DNA of 64,000 nucleotides from assembly GCA_963277665.1 (NCBI GenBank), contig OY728160.1, positions 51,320,605 to 51,384,604 on the forward strand, given 5' to 3'. Source of the DNA: Viscum album (Eukaryota > Streptophyta > Magnoliopsida > Santalales > Viscaceae). The position numbers and the translations under genes are program-made. A model generated the notes under the pieces. It did not search any database, was not told where the DNA came from, and saw only the letters and a program-made list of their open reading frames with translations. Shown one piece after another: positions 38,821-51,185 of this stretch (position 1 is the stretch's first letter; every line of letters begins with the position of its first letter).

Positions 38821-39839
38821 GTCCAAACCACTCAATAGAAAAATACAGAGCTCTCAACGAAAATATTTTGCTCTCGGTTCGCAAAGGTCACTCGCGAAGG
38901 CAGTCTGCTTCGCGAAAGAGGAGATTCGCTGCGGCTATTCAAGCTCCGCGAAAGTCGTGCACCCCACGTTGGCTCAGTGAACTTTGCGAAGAGGCAGGAT
39001 TCTCACGACAGACAAGCATTGATAAGTCTTTTTCATCGCGAGAGTGCTTCGTGATTGAGCTTCGCAATTGAGCTTCGCGAAAAGGCAGGGGCTCTGCGAA
39101 GACTTGTTTGAGCTTTCCAAAATTGGGAGCCTTGCGAAGTAGGGTACTTTTCGAAGGCCCTTTCCAAAGGTTGTTCACCTAGTGGACAGGGAAAAAAGGG
39201 GTATTCATTAGTGTATGAAATTTGGATTTCAACAAAGAATCATTTATTGAGCAATCACACAAGTGATTGTGATTCAGGCAAATGAAGACAAGGGGATCTA
39301 GTGCATTTAGTCATTGCACTAAAGAAGAAGGATTGAACTAAAAAGAGCATCAAATCTGATTCCTAATGAAAGAAAAGTATCATGCTAAACAGGAGACAAA
39401 GAAATTCAATGCACATCTATTGAAGAGACCTTCACGTCTATAAACTGAGTGAGACTTCACCAACGGCAGTGAGCCAGGGGGAGTCAACGGGAGTGACCCG
39501 AGGGAAGAAGTGAGCTATCCCTGAACCTTTGTAAAGGCAGTGAGCTTGGGACAGAGTGACTGTACCTGAACATTTGTAGTCTACAGCTAGTGAAGCATAG
39601 TGGATTTTGGTACGACCGAAAACCTGTCGGCGTATGCTCCTTGGACATAGCCCTTAGTGGTGAACCAAGTAAAAATAGCTGTGTCATCTCTCTGCATGTG
39701 AATGGTTCATTGCTGATCATATCCATCATATAGGTTTAAGTAGTTCCTACCAATGTGGGAACAGGATCCACAACTTTAAGAATAAAAAGTTGACACCCTG
39801 ATTCACCTCTCCCCTCTCAGGGTGTCCCGGGGTCTTACA

Positions 39840-39844
39840 CATTA
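39840..39844 (+). repeat. Target-site duplication CATTA, right
   Basis: Exact copy of 37,426-37,430, directly after the TTACA terminus of the solo LTR. Confidence 0.9.
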
Positions 39845-41439
39845 GAGTGTTATTGGGCTCAAAACCTCCTATCTCACAAGGTAATGGGTCCCCTGTAAAA
39901 TTTAAAAAGGTAATGTTAGTAACCACATAATATAGATGGCATGTTTTCTCTATCTACATAGTGTCACCCTAAGTCTTCAATCTCTAGTGGGGTGGGGGTC
40001 CTCCATTGGGGATAACACCCCCTCGGTTGTGGAGCATAGTGGTGAGGTACAGGCCTACCACATGGTTTCTAGAGATGTTACATGAGATGAATGGTTGGAG
40101 CTTGTTCTGCTTGACTATAGAGTATGGTGACATTTTTAGGGATTCCCACAAGGAGTATTGTGTAGTTTCATATGATATTGGGTATCAGAGATGGACCTTT
40201 GGAGTTTTCGGAAAATTCATCATTCTTAGATAGGCTATAGAGATGAATATCCCATTTCTCTATCACTTAGGTTTCCATCTAAGAATATATGATGGGGTTT
40301 CCCTCCTTAATATGGTTTTATATGGATATTTTATCTTTATATATATTTACCTTTTTTTGGGAGATCCTACTAGGAGTGTATATACTCACCTCTGCATGGG
40401 CTTAATCCACATGTGTTGTGTCTTTTAAAGACAATATTAAGATCATTGGTGACCCTAGTTGAGTTAGTTTTAGAGAAGCATAGAATTTACTAGAAGAGTT
40501 GGTTGTGTTTGATGGTTGGCCTCAAATATAGTGAGATAGGATCTCTCAAGTCTCCATTATTCTAGTTTTTTTAGGTTGGGACCATATTCTAGTTCATCGT
40601 GTATATTTACACTTTTGTTTTATATTATTCCACTATACTTTAATTTTTTGATAGAGGTTGTTCTATACCTATTTTACACTCCATATTCTGTGTATTTTTT
40701 TATATCTATTCATTATTTCATGTATATCGTTGTGTACATTCGTACAAGTACATTGGATAAAGACGTACCTTTCAATATTGAAAACCCGTCACTTGTCTCT
40801 ATCCCCTAAACTATTGGTGGTAAGTATTTGGTTTCTCACTAAGCTTACTGCTGGGTAAGAAGGCCCTTGTTGGTCAGGACATAAATTATTTTTATTTGAT
40901 GTAGTATATTTTTTAGGATAGTGTTTAGAGTTGCTTCATGTTTTTAGGATAGGTTTAGGATCTCAGGGTTATGGTTTTAGATTGTCTTGAGTGAAACATT
41001 CATGCTTGGGAACTTAGTGTTGGTGTGGTGGATGATGTATCCATTCCCCAGGACTATGCCTACCTTTTTTTGACTTGATATGATGAGGTATCAGTTTCAG
41101 AGAACAGATGTGATATTAATCATATATGATTTTGTATTTTAACATTCAGGTCCATATTTAGTGATCTCTCCATATATTCTCATCTAACCTTGGTACATCT
41201 TGTTAAATTTTAGGATGACTCTACAATAAAAACTATATAGGATGATGATATGGGATTTTGAAAATGATCAATTGAGTGATGAGGCCTCATTTCAAGGTGT
41301 TAATCACAGGGTTTGTACCCCAGTGGTCTGGGTAGATGATCAACTACATGTTTGAAGCTAATAACTCTAGAAGGTTAGGATGATGATGCACACCATCTTA
41401 ACACGTTACATTATTTTCAATAGTAGAGATCCTTGAGGT
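39845..41439. other. Possible 5' LTR or leader of the plus-strand Ty3/gypsy element
   Basis: It precedes gag of the element below. It includes CTCACTAAGCTTACTGCTGG (40,837), reminiscent of the R region of chromovirus LTRs, and AGGTATCAGTTTCAGAGAAC (41,087), which could be a damaged tRNA-iMet binding site. No LTR match to the downstream side could be shown because the 3' LTR breaks off early. Confidence 0.35.
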
Positions 41440-42150
41440 TTCATAGTAAAAAAGACCCCCAGGTAGCGAATGATTTGATCAAGGTGTTGTTTAGAATATT
41501 TATGCTTGTTAAAACCCCGAATTATTAGATAATTGTGATTGAGACTAGCCTTCTTCATAAAATAGTGGGGCATTGGTGGAGTCTGATCATGTAGACCAAT
41601 GATGAGGTAGCAATATCATTTTAAGACTTCTAGAATCTATTCTCCAATAAGTATTATACTTAATTCATGTTCTATATGCTAATTCAAGATCTTATTGTGT
41701 TACAAAAGAGAGATATGACATTTGCTGAATACACCACGAGGTTTACCAACCTTACACACTACTCTATCTATATGGTATGGGATGTACACTCATGGTTTTA
41801 GAATATTGAGCTAGGACATTATAGGTATATCTATGCTATCATGATCTAGTTATGCATTATAACACATGCCAGAGTGCTAGAGATGGTTTTGGAAACATAA
41901 AGCTTCTTAGAAGAGGGAGTTCATATATAAGGATCCATCAGTTGTCATCATGGTGAAGAGTCATCTACAATATCTTTCATGCATCAATCATCAAGGTCTC
42001 AGTGTAGAATACCTCCTCATGCTCAGATTTTGGCATTTGGATCAACATCACAAGGATAACAAAAAGTTTCTAGTTATCTAGGGGAGGGACGATGCTATGC
42101 TTGTGATGGGAAAGGTTACATGGCTCACGATTTCATGACCCTATGTGTTG
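41440..42150 (+). pseudogene. gag: Ty3/gypsy gag remnant with zinc knuckle
   Basis: Plus-strand translation of about 41,690-41,790 gives QDLIVLQKRDMTFAEYTTRF followed by TNLTHYSIYMVWD, matching the end of the Retrotrans_gag domain. Further on, CYACDGKGYMAHD (about 42,094-42,135) is a nucleocapsid zinc knuckle in which the distal His and Cys positions have changed. Many stops and frameshifts occur. Confidence 0.72.
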
Positions 42151-42539
42151 AGGAGAATATATAAGAAGTGGATAAGACTCAAAAAAAGAGGTAGTGTCTG
42201 GATCAAGGATCTACTAGTAGTTTTCTATGTGAGACCTAAGTAGGCGGTGTGGGAAATAAATTTGGTAGATCTATAGAGGGAGGAGATATTGGTGGAGGAA
42301 AACACTATGAGCTACCCCTGTCACCACCACCAGGTGGTGCATGGTAGCCTCAGAGACTTGGTATTCCTGGGTGTGGATAGTTTCATGATATAGAGGGATA
42401 TTAATAGTTTACTCAAGAGATAATTTAATGCTTGATATATGTATTTTATACTCCTGATCCAGTACTTATAAGCACATGCATGAGTATTTCAATTATCTCC
42501 ATATCCCTTCAATGAGAGATAGAACTCCAATTGATCTTC

Positions 42540-43010
42540 AAGATATGAAGTTACAGTTGGAATACCCTCAATAGAATGGTTTTTTCAAACCTTGTGTGTC
42601 CCCCTAGGTAGCTCCATTTTTTTCATGAAAAAGGAAGACATGAGTTTGAGGCTTTGTGTTGACAATAATTGACTAAATTAGTTAATGATAATGAATAATC
42701 CCCACTTTATAAGGATTAAATACATATTTTATATGTTGAAATGTGTGAGTTGGTTCTCAAGGATCAATCTTAGGTCTATCTACCACTAAATAAAATTTTT
42801 CAAGGATGCTATTTTGAAGATGACAATAAGATGTCACTAAAAACACTATGAGTTCCTAGTGATGCCATTTGGTGTGAATAATTACCCCACCATGTTCATG
42901 GATCTCATAAACTATATCTTCCATCTATACATGGACTGATTCTTAGTTTTTTTCAGGATGAAATTATTATATGCTCAATGTCATAGGAGAAAAAAGAAAA
43001 TAATTTCAGG
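42540..43010 (+). pseudogene. Ty3/gypsy reverse transcriptase remnant
   Basis: Plus-strand translation gives, in order, FKPCVSPLGSSIFFMKKED and LRLCVDNN, then a degraded [24 protein letters not shown] and [14 protein letters not shown]. These correspond to the family motifs SPWGAPVLFVKKKDGSLR, IDLRSGYH and [15 protein letters not shown]. The catalytic FIDD motif is lost by substitution and a frameshift near 42,955. Protease between gag and RT is not recognisable; the segment 42,150-42,540 may be deleted or too decayed. Confidence 0.88.
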
Positions 43011-43339
43011 ATAGTTATAGACTTTCTCTAAGAGAAGCATCTTTCTGGTAAGCTCCTGAAGTGCTAGTTTTGGTTATATGAGGTTTTCATTCTGAGTAAT
43101 TCCATATATGAGGATGGTTTACCTGTAGAACCAATGAATATTTATCTATTGATTACTTGGGAACCACCCATGTGTGTGTAACAGGTGTAGAGTTTTATCA
43201 ATTCGGTAGGATCCTATCAGAGGTTCATAGTATGATTTTATGGGATAACTATAACTTGGACACTCTTGACATGGAAAAGGAATTTTTTCACCTAGATGGA
43301 GTAGTGTTAGAGATCCTTTGAGTAGCTAAGATAGAGGTT

Positions 43340-43725
43340 TGACAATGCTATTGTCTTGAGACAACTAGAGGAGGGTGTTGAATACATGGTGTTTTGTGAT
43401 TCCTCAAGAGCTAGGATCAATTGTGTGTTGATCGAGAGGGAGGTAATAATAAATTATGGGACAAAAAAATTGAGACCACATGAGATGAATTGTGTGACTA
43501 ATGACTTTGATTTAGAAGTGGTAGTTTTCTCTTTGAAGATATGGATGAATTATCTTATTAGAAAGCATTTATTTGTTTACCTAGACCACTAGAGTCATAT
43601 GTATATATTTAATCATAGATATATCCACCTGTGAAAGAGTCATTGGTTTTATTTTCAAATATAATAGGAATTTTATATAGTCTATACACTTGGGAAATGT
43701 AACATTGTGGTAGAAAACCTTAGTA
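43340..43725 (+). pseudogene. Ty3/gypsy RNase H remnant
   Basis: A 78-codon plus-strand frame (43,356-43,592) contains VEYMVFCDSSRARINCVLIE, INYGTKKLRPHEMNCVTNDF and VVFSLKIWMNYLIRKHLFVY, matching the RNase H domain that follows RT. CNIVVENLSRKSH at about 43,700 matches the family GNVVADALSRK linker before integrase. Confidence 0.9.
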
Positions 43726-43959
43726 GGAAATCCCATTCTCACATGGTGGAGATGAAATTTGATAAGTTGGATTTATTACATATGAACTTGGTGAAGGAGA
43801 TAGGTAAAAATTATCTTCAGTTTATAGTGGTGACTCCACTGCTTCCTAAACATGGGAGATAAGATCATTTGGGAGACATTGACTATGAGTTTCTATGTGA
43901 CCAAATAACCTTATGAGATTCAGAGGATGAATTTTCTGAAGGAGGCGAGTACAATATCA

Positions 43960-44770
43960 TTTTCCAAGGAAGTATGATTATTCTAGTCACATTATATGAG
44001 GATTTTTTGAGGGTGTTTAATTCACACCCCTTGGTAGTACACCCAGGTTTAAAAAATGTACAAGGAATATCAGAAGATGTTTTGGTGGGCTGGAATGAGG
44101 TGGCACATCACCAAATTTATCTCTAATTGTCTCACATTTCAGTAGGTAATGGCCAAAAATATTATTTCAAAAAGTTTTAATCAATCCATTGAGATCCTAG
44201 AATATAAGTGGGATGAATTATCAATAGATTTAGTTATGGGAATTCAATAAACAGTGAGAGGATATGATGTAATATGGGTTATTTTTTATGGGTTCACCAT
44301 GTCTCACACTTTCTTTACATAATGGGATATGATGCTGTATGGGTTATTATTGTATATTCAAGAGATTGTTCAAGTTCATGTTATAACCATGATGATAATC
44401 ACTAACCATTATGCTCATTTCATTTCATAGTTATGGAGAGTCTTGAATGGGGATTTTAATGCCCAATTAAGGATGGTCATGACATTTAAACCCCATATAG
44501 ATAGGTAGATTGAGAGTATTATCTTGGTGTTGTAGGATGTGTTGAGAGCCTTTTTGTTGGACTTCAACCAGATCAAAGAGGATAATTTTTTCCTTGGTAG
44601 TGTTTTATTATAATGAAAATTATCACTCTATTATCTACATGGAACATTTTTGAGTTAATATATGAGAGACACTATAGGTTACCCTTGTACTAGATAGAGA
44701 TGAGTGATACATGTATTTTTGGGCCTAAGATGGTGAAAACAATGAATAAGAATGTGATGATTATCTATGA
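43960..44770 (+). pseudogene. Ty3/gypsy integrase remnant
   Basis: VHPGLKNVQ at about 44,040 corresponds to the HPG start of the HHCC zinc-binding domain. QSIEILEYKWDELSIDLVMG (about 44,181-44,240) matches the segment with the first catalytic Asp. EIVQVHVITMMI, LWRVLNGDFNAQLRM, FKPHIDR*IESI and DVLRAFLLDF follow the integrase core. The SDRDPRF segment with the second Asp is degraded to TNHYAHF. The Glu of the DDE triad appears kept in IESI. Stops and shifts are numerous. Confidence 0.85.
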
Positions 44771-45295
44771 GAATATTATGATATCCCAAAGCTAAGAGAA
44801 ATATTATGTCTATAGACATCATATGAATTTTGATTTCAAGTAGCGTGACCACGTTTTCTTAACAGTATCCCCATGATGAGGATTTTATAGGTTTGGTTGG
44901 GGATATACACTATTCTCAAGTCCAATTAGGTTATTTGAGATCCCATGAAGGTTTAGCAGGGTTTATTACCACTTGGAAATTCCCCATTAGTTGTATTGAG
45001 TGCATGTAATCTTCTATGAGTCGAAACTGAGGAGATACAATCATGAACATACAAATTTTATTGATGGGGATGATCTAGAAATTGATGAAAAAGACATCTT
45101 TTTAGAGTACTAAGTTTAAATCAAGGATCGACATGAGAGGAACTTGGGTGTACATAATATCTGTTTAGTTTGAGTTATTTGAATGTGCGGGAATATAAAA
45201 GAGAGATTCTAGGATCATGATAGTCAAATACTAACTCAGTTACTTGACCTTTTCTATGTGACTTATTCTGTTTTGTTGAAAATCCTTGAAGTTGG
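44771..45295 (+). pseudogene. Integrase C-terminal and pol tail remnant
   Basis: Contains matches to HVFLTVSP, FGWGYTLFSSPI, and later LEIDEKDIFLEY, IKDRHERNLGVHNICLV and GNIKERF, the degraded equivalents of the LSPRYIGPFEI and ILDRK....VKVLW..EEATWE tail typical of plant chromovirus-type elements. I do not see a clear chromodomain. Confidence 0.75.
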
Positions 45296-45390
45296 GGAGG
45301 ATGTAATGAATCATTTTTTGGGTTTAGTCCTTTGTGAGAGGAACAATTCCGGATATCTTGACAACTGAGAGGGCGGGGAGTGAATCAATT
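45289..45390 (+). repeat. Polypurine tract and start of a 3' LTR
   Basis: AAGTTGGGGAGGA (45,289-45,301) is a polypurine tract. TGTAATGAATC from 45,302 has the expected TG start. Beyond about 45,360, CTGAGAGGGCGGGGAGTGAA resembles the reverse complement of the solo-LTR end at 39,805-39,822, so the LTR may be interrupted here by another decayed element. Confidence 0.6.
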
Positions 45391-48300
45391 TTCGGAAATT
45401 TTCCACTAATTAATGCCATCATCTATTTTTCTTCATAAGACATATTAGGATATCAAAACTATTATTCTTATTTTCTTATAATAAACAACTATTTGAAAAT
45501 AGGTAAATATGACACACGATATTTCAACAAGGATCCACACTCAACAAGGGTATCTAATTATTAGCAAGGTTTTGAAAAAATATAATCCCAAAAAACCACT
45601 ATAAAAAAATCCTCTTATGTTGTTATTAAATGTAGGGAAAATACTGTTACTTGAATTGAACTACTATTTGTTGATAGTGCTTATTTCACATCTCCTGGAT
45701 AATTTTTTATACTACCTTTGAAGATAGTCTCCCCCTTATTGATTAACGTACTTTGTAACAATTGAAAATTCATCAACCAAATGATACTACTTTTGGATTT
45801 CAGGGTTCTTATTTTATCTTCGACTATTTTTTTCACTTTTTACTTGTACAACAGTAGGCATGAGGCTTTCATTCTTCAAAGTAGTAAACCGAAATATTCT
45901 CAATATTATTATTAATTTTTACCCTCTTAATATGATACAAAATGATAATAATAGTTATATTTTGTATCTAGTCAAACCATTATTCTTTATTCTATTAGAC
46001 TAAATGTATGTTGTTTCTAGAATCACAAATCTCATTTTTGGTTATCAAAATATTGAGAACTCATGTAAAAATCAAGAAAATAAATTTATTCCTCTTCGAT
46101 ACAATGTCAACTGTGAATATAGAATCATTTCACAATTTTTTTCTTAGTGTATCCAATATTCATGCAACTGAATTACACAACACTTTAAAATACTATTTTA
46201 TGAAATAATTATCTTAAAAAACAAAAGAAATTCACTCAAATACTTAAATGGAACATCATATGTCTGATTCATAGAAATATATTTATTTTTGATAATAGAA
46301 AATATTATTTATTATATTAATTATTTAATGTTCTATTTCAAAAATTATGGTACTTCAATTGAGAATACATTTGTTTTTTAGTTCCAATAATAAATTATAG
46401 ATATTTGGGTGTATTTCTATATGTGCATGAAAGTTATGACACCTAATCATGTACATATTTCCCCTTGTGAAAACCAAAATAGGTGTTCTATTTTATACTT
46501 CATTTCTGAACAAGTCTGCTTGAATGAAACACCAACTACCATCAAATAATTTATTTTATTGGGGATATCCATCCCTTTCATGAAATCTATGTAGTGTTTA
46601 TTGGAAATCACTGTCTTCTTCCTTTAAGTAATGGTTTTATACATAAGACACTATCTTCATGAAACAAAGTGAGATAGTTTAAAAAAAATCATTCATGGGG
46701 CTATTATCATTATTCATTCAGGAATCTGAATGCAATGCATGATAACATGGAACTCTTGTTTATTAAAATTAGGGTAATGAACTCCCCACTTCACATAGCA
46801 TAGGAGGATCATAAAATACTATACTTCCTCCTGTAAGAGAATCATGAAGATAATATTTTTTTAACAAAATAAAATATCTCTATGAAATCATGAGTAGAAG
46901 TAACCTCATCTTGAATTTGGGCGTGGTTATTTATAGGTGATTGAAAACTTCCCTGTCACTGCCTAAATCCCACAAAAAATATATTACATCATGATATTAC
47001 CAAATCATTATTCATTTTAAATATTTTTTGGTGGGTTTCTCAAATATTATACACTAAAAAAACATTCCATGATTTCTTATGTGATGAGAAATTTATAATT
47101 CACATGGAATATCTCACACGAACATGATGATGATGGTGTGATTATATTTTATAAAATTGAATTCATCCACAAATATGGATGCTCAAGCTACCTATAACAA
47201 CTCTATATTCATTTGGAAGTAGTTTCGTCTTAGATTTATCACACGAATGATAGAATATGATTGCATTCAAAGCCTTAATTCAATCGACCATGTCTTGATT
47301 CTTTAGTATGATCATAGTAGATTTCCAAAATTGAGGATAAAGTGATCTATGATCATTGGAGTTGGATGGTGTACAAAAAAACTCATTGAGAGGTTAAAGA
47401 TGATGAGTTTAGTAGATCAAATAGCGATGATTGATTTGATCAGGTGGTCAATTTTATTTACATATCATTAAATATGGAGAAATCGTTTCACACACTAGTT
47501 TTACCCACGCTGACATAAACTTTTTTAAGAGATGTTATATAATAGATTTCATTATGAAACTAGATTAAGCCACTCCACTAGGGTCGACATCCATAACACA
47601 CCACAAAATTCTTGCAGTGATTGTGACTTATCTGTGTGGTCCACCTAGGCACCCTATGGGTTATATACACCTACTAGTTCACATCTATTAAAACCATTCA
47701 TTCTTTCTACTAGATATATGAAATCCCATTGTCACTTCTTCCACCTAAAGCTGGGAAGGTTGACTTTCTCCCACGTGGTTGACCCTGGGGTCCCACATTT
47801 TTGGTTGAGGTTGTCCAAGGATGACATAATGTTTCGATTTCTTTCAACTTTATATAAAAGGATTTAGTCAAATATTCAATATAAAATTCAATCCCCTAGA
47901 TATTTTCATGTAATAAATTAATTTTTGTATAGACTTCATATATTCATCGGATTTTATTCATTCAAATCACAATTTTCAAGGTCTTCAATATCATACATGG
48001 TCCTCATGAAATAATGACATATTGAATGAACTTCGTCAATGTATCTTCTTCTTCATGTTGAAATTAGTGTGAAATATACTAGTGGAATAGAAAAATGAAT
48101 TTTTCATTAATAATAGTTTAAAATTCATTATATTTATAGACTAGAAGTATTCAAAAGAACTTCTTAAGATAATAAGGCTTAATCACTTCCTTTCTTCTCT
48201 TCCCCATTCAATTATCATAGCTCTATTAACGTTCTTACCAATATTGTATTCTTCAACTAAACTATCACATTATTTAATATATTGAAATCATTTAAATTTA

Positions 48301-49979
48301 TTTATATTTTATTTATCACCATTTAAAACTAGTGACAATCATTGAAAACAAATACAACTCATACAGAAAGTTGGATCTACAATCTATCCGATGTATTTGT
48401 AGGATATACCCTCAAAGTTAATTCTAAATAAATACTTCAACATGTGAATACATCCCCTTTAATTTTCAAAAACATCAATTTCAATTTCCATCCCACTTAT
48501 TGAGAATAAATACAAAGGTCATATAAATTTTATATCAATCCATACTTAATAAATGTTTCATCCATCAATTCAATCTAAGTCTACATGACCCATTATCGGT
48601 GTATAGAATAAGAGGATTTGTTTCAAATAACAGAGCTATACTTTACCAATTGATCTTAATACCTCATGGAATGAGAACTCATATACATTCCATTAATGGT
48701 TTACAATTTTATTATAGGACAATGATACGGAATCAGGTATGAATCTTTTGAAATAATGGTCAACCAACAACTTATACAGACACTTCAACACAAAAATAAA
48801 AAAAATCAAGTTCAATAAGTAGGATAAGAGGCATGGGAGAAATTTTATACTTCAAATTTTCTTATTTAATTGATTAATTAAATCACCCCCCATTTTTAAT
48901 AATATTTTTACTTTTGATGAGAAAGGATGAGAGATTATAAAAAACTACATTTTCCAATGACAAATTATTGAAGAAAATTTTAGAACAGTTAGATTTGATA
49001 CCAATTAAAATAATGATTATGGTAGAAACATCAGGTTTGTTAATTTGTATCCTCCTTAAGAGAAGAAATCCTTAACATTTCCATAATGGAGAATCTCTTC
49101 ACGAATGAATTTTATGATATTCCAATTTTTAGAATACGCCAAAATGGATCTTTAACTTGTGACTATACAGGTTTGAAAACTTCAGCAAGGATGATATTCT
49201 TTAATAATTGTTATTTAAAATACAATATATAAGATCAAACCAAGATTGTATTGTATTTATCCTTCTTTTCTATAATATAATACAAAAGTATTCAACTTCA
49301 TAAAATATTACCTTTGTCATATTTTTATTTCAATACAAATAGAAGTTTCATTCAAGGATTATGACTTCTTTAACTTTTCTATAAAGTATGGATATAAGTC
49401 ACTAGTTCTTAGGTTCTCCCCCTGATATCTGTATTAGCCTTAAATTCATTAAATTATAAGAAAAAACAAAAAACAAAATGATCATGGAAGTAAGGCAGAC
49501 ATTCCTTGATTCTTAATGTGAATAGAAATTTTGAGATATCTTTCTAAACTAAGTTAATCTATTTTCTCCAGTGTTCATGCTTTGAAACATGAACATATAT
49601 TATGATTTATGTTAGGGTAGGATGGATATCTTCACATTCTATTATTATTTTTTTGGAGACAGTTTTTTCCTAATTTCCTTAATCAATGATTCATTTTTAA
49701 TCATATTAAGGACTACTTCTTGTTATGGAAGAATGTTTAAATAACCTTTATAATAATACCCATCATTGTTTCATATCTCAAATATAATGAATGGTGCAAG
49801 AACAATATTAGATCAAATGGCTTTGGGAAGGAGTTCATAATATATATTTTTCCATTATTTCATTAAGTAGATATTGTGCATCAACAAACTCAATATTATC
49901 TGAAAGAAAAAAAAACATACATCGACGAATGATATGTGGTGAGAGGTATAATGGATATGTAATTTATATCTCTTATTCT
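45391..49979. other. AT-rich DNA, nothing firmly recognised
   Basis: No gene, RNA or bounded repeat could be supported. A 66-codon plus-strand frame (46,008-46,208) has no known motif. The block may be the interior of a decayed copia-type element, but I found no reverse transcriptase or integrase motif to support that. Confidence 0.5.
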
Positions 49980-50039
49980 TGGTCACAACCCCTACATGTA
50001 TGGATAATATTTGAGAGGCCATTCAATGATCTTTGATTC

Positions 50040-50430
50040 CAATCCTTAGTTTGTGACTGATTAGGATAACGTGTTCTATGAATCAACACTAGATGAGATG
50101 GAGATCTGTGAGGCAGTGTGGTCTCTAATCTAAGAAAATGCACCAGACCTAGAATGTCTTATAGATTCTTTCTATAGGTCATAATGGGATCTGTGTAGGC
50201 GTGAAATGGTTAATGTTGTTTAGAAATATTTATATAGTTGATGTATTACCTACATGGCTTGTTCCACCACGTTGGTTCTTTTCCCCAAAATCATAAACCT
50301 ATCTTCCATATAACACTATAGACATATTAGTATATACAACTTCCATTATAAGGGACCATCCAGTGTAATCAGGAAAAAAATTATATTCATCTACCTCACT
50401 ATATATCTAAAGAAAAACATGGATTTTTCA
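50040..50430 (+). pseudogene. LINE reverse transcriptase fragment
   Basis: Plus-strand translation gives LDEMEICEAVWSLI, a degraded KAPGPDG segment (ENAPDLECL) and IDSFYRS*WDLCRREMVNVV. In another frame it gives FPKIINLSSI*HYRHISIYNFHYK, matching the LIPK....YRPISLCNFLYKIISK region of plant L1-type LINEs. Only the N-terminal part of the RT is present; the fragment is cut off by the CACTA terminus at 50,455. Confidence 0.8.
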
Positions 50431-50451
50431 AAGGGGGATGTTTTAGGGTGA

Positions 50452-50454
50452 GAT
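50452..50454 (+). repeat. Presumed 3-bp target duplication GAT (left copy only)
   Basis: The three bases before the CACTA terminus. CACTA elements duplicate 3 bp, but the right copy has not been located. Confidence 0.4.
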
Positions 50455-50469
50455 CACTACTACAAAAAT

Positions 50470-50755
50470 GGTCTTTATCAGCGCTAAAAATGGGATTTAC
50501 CAACACTAAAAAAGCGCTGATAAATGAACCCTTTATCAGTGCTAAAAAACCGATGATAAAGGTGGACTTTATCAGCGCTAAAAGAGCATTGACAAAACAA
50601 CCCTTTATCAGCACTAAAAGGGAACTGATAGATTCTTGTTTTATCAACACTTATTTAGCACTAATAAAGGTGTAGTTTATTTGCGATTTTTTAGAGCTAA
50701 TGAATGATCCATTTATTAGTGCTAAAAAAGCGCTGATAAATGCCCTGTTTGCTGC
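50470..50755. repeat. CACTA subterminal repeats
   Basis: TTTATCAGCGCTAAAA and its reverse-complement form AAAAAGCGCTGATAAA recur about ten times in alternating orientation with one- or two-base variants. Short repeats in both orientations near the ends are the binding sites of the TNPA-type protein in characterised CACTA elements. Confidence 0.85.
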
Positions 50756-50965
50756 TACTAAAAAATATGCAGCAGCACACCCGAACACCTGCAAAAAAAA
50801 TCAGCATCTCAATAAGCTAATTAGAGAAAGTATACCCATGAAAAATTAACACATAAATCATAAGATAATTAGACCAAGTATACCCATACGACAAGTATAC
50901 CCTACACCATTAACACATAATTCATAAGTTAATTAAGTACATAAAGAATTGAATTCAAAATTTAG

Positions 50966-51185
50966 GGGGTTAGGGGGATGTTCAAGGGTTTGGGGTGGCT
51001 GTACAAGGGGGGGGGGGGTAGGGGGTGTCCATGGGGATGGGGGTGTCTAGGGGAGCTTTCCAAGGGGGTGGTCTGGTGTCTAGGGTGTTGGTGGGTCTTT
51101 ACAGGGGGGTGTCCAGAGGGTGGGGGTGTCCAGGGGGCGGGTTGGTGTCCAAGGGGTGGGGAGTGGTCCAGGGGGTTGGTGGGGT
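50966..51185 (+). repeat. G-rich minisatellite
   Basis: A roughly 220-base stretch with dozens of G-runs of 3 to 12, built from variants of GGGGGTGTCCAGG. The longest G-run is at 51,007-51,018. The plus strand meets the simple pattern for G-quadruplex formation many times over. Two overlapping frames here are products of composition, not genes. Confidence 0.88.

Larger units (their letters stand above)
38440..39170 (+). repeat. CpG-rich GCTTCGCGAA word region in the solo LTR
   Basis: CTTCGCGA, TTCGCGAA, GCTTCGCGAT and near variants recur many times on both sides of the TATA box, for example TTTCGCGATTACGTCAAGCT at 38,520 and GAGCTTCGCGAAAAGGCAGG at 39,068. The word is self-complementary at its core. 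It may be a set of protein-binding sites in the LTR promoter or simple internal amplification. Confidence 0.75.
37431..39839 (+). mobile_element. Solo LTR (about 2.4 kb), probably Ty1/copia
   Basis: Begins TGTTGG and ends CTTACA, with perfect CATTA duplications on both sides and no internal retrotransposon sequence. This is the signature left when the two LTRs of an element recombine. A TATA box at 38,811 gives plus-strand orientation. The 3' part, with CACCTCTCCCCTCTCAGG before the end, resembles ends of plant copia LTRs, which is why I lean to copia. The internal domains that would settle the superfamily are gone. The perfect duplication and preserved CpG words suggest a younger insertion than its surroundings. 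Confidence 0.88.

Noticed and set aside
40183..40195. GGTATCAGAGATGG as a primer-binding site
   Set aside because: Close to the tRNA-iMet complement but with an extra G at the start, no LTR end directly upstream, and more than 1 kb before gag; likely coincidental.
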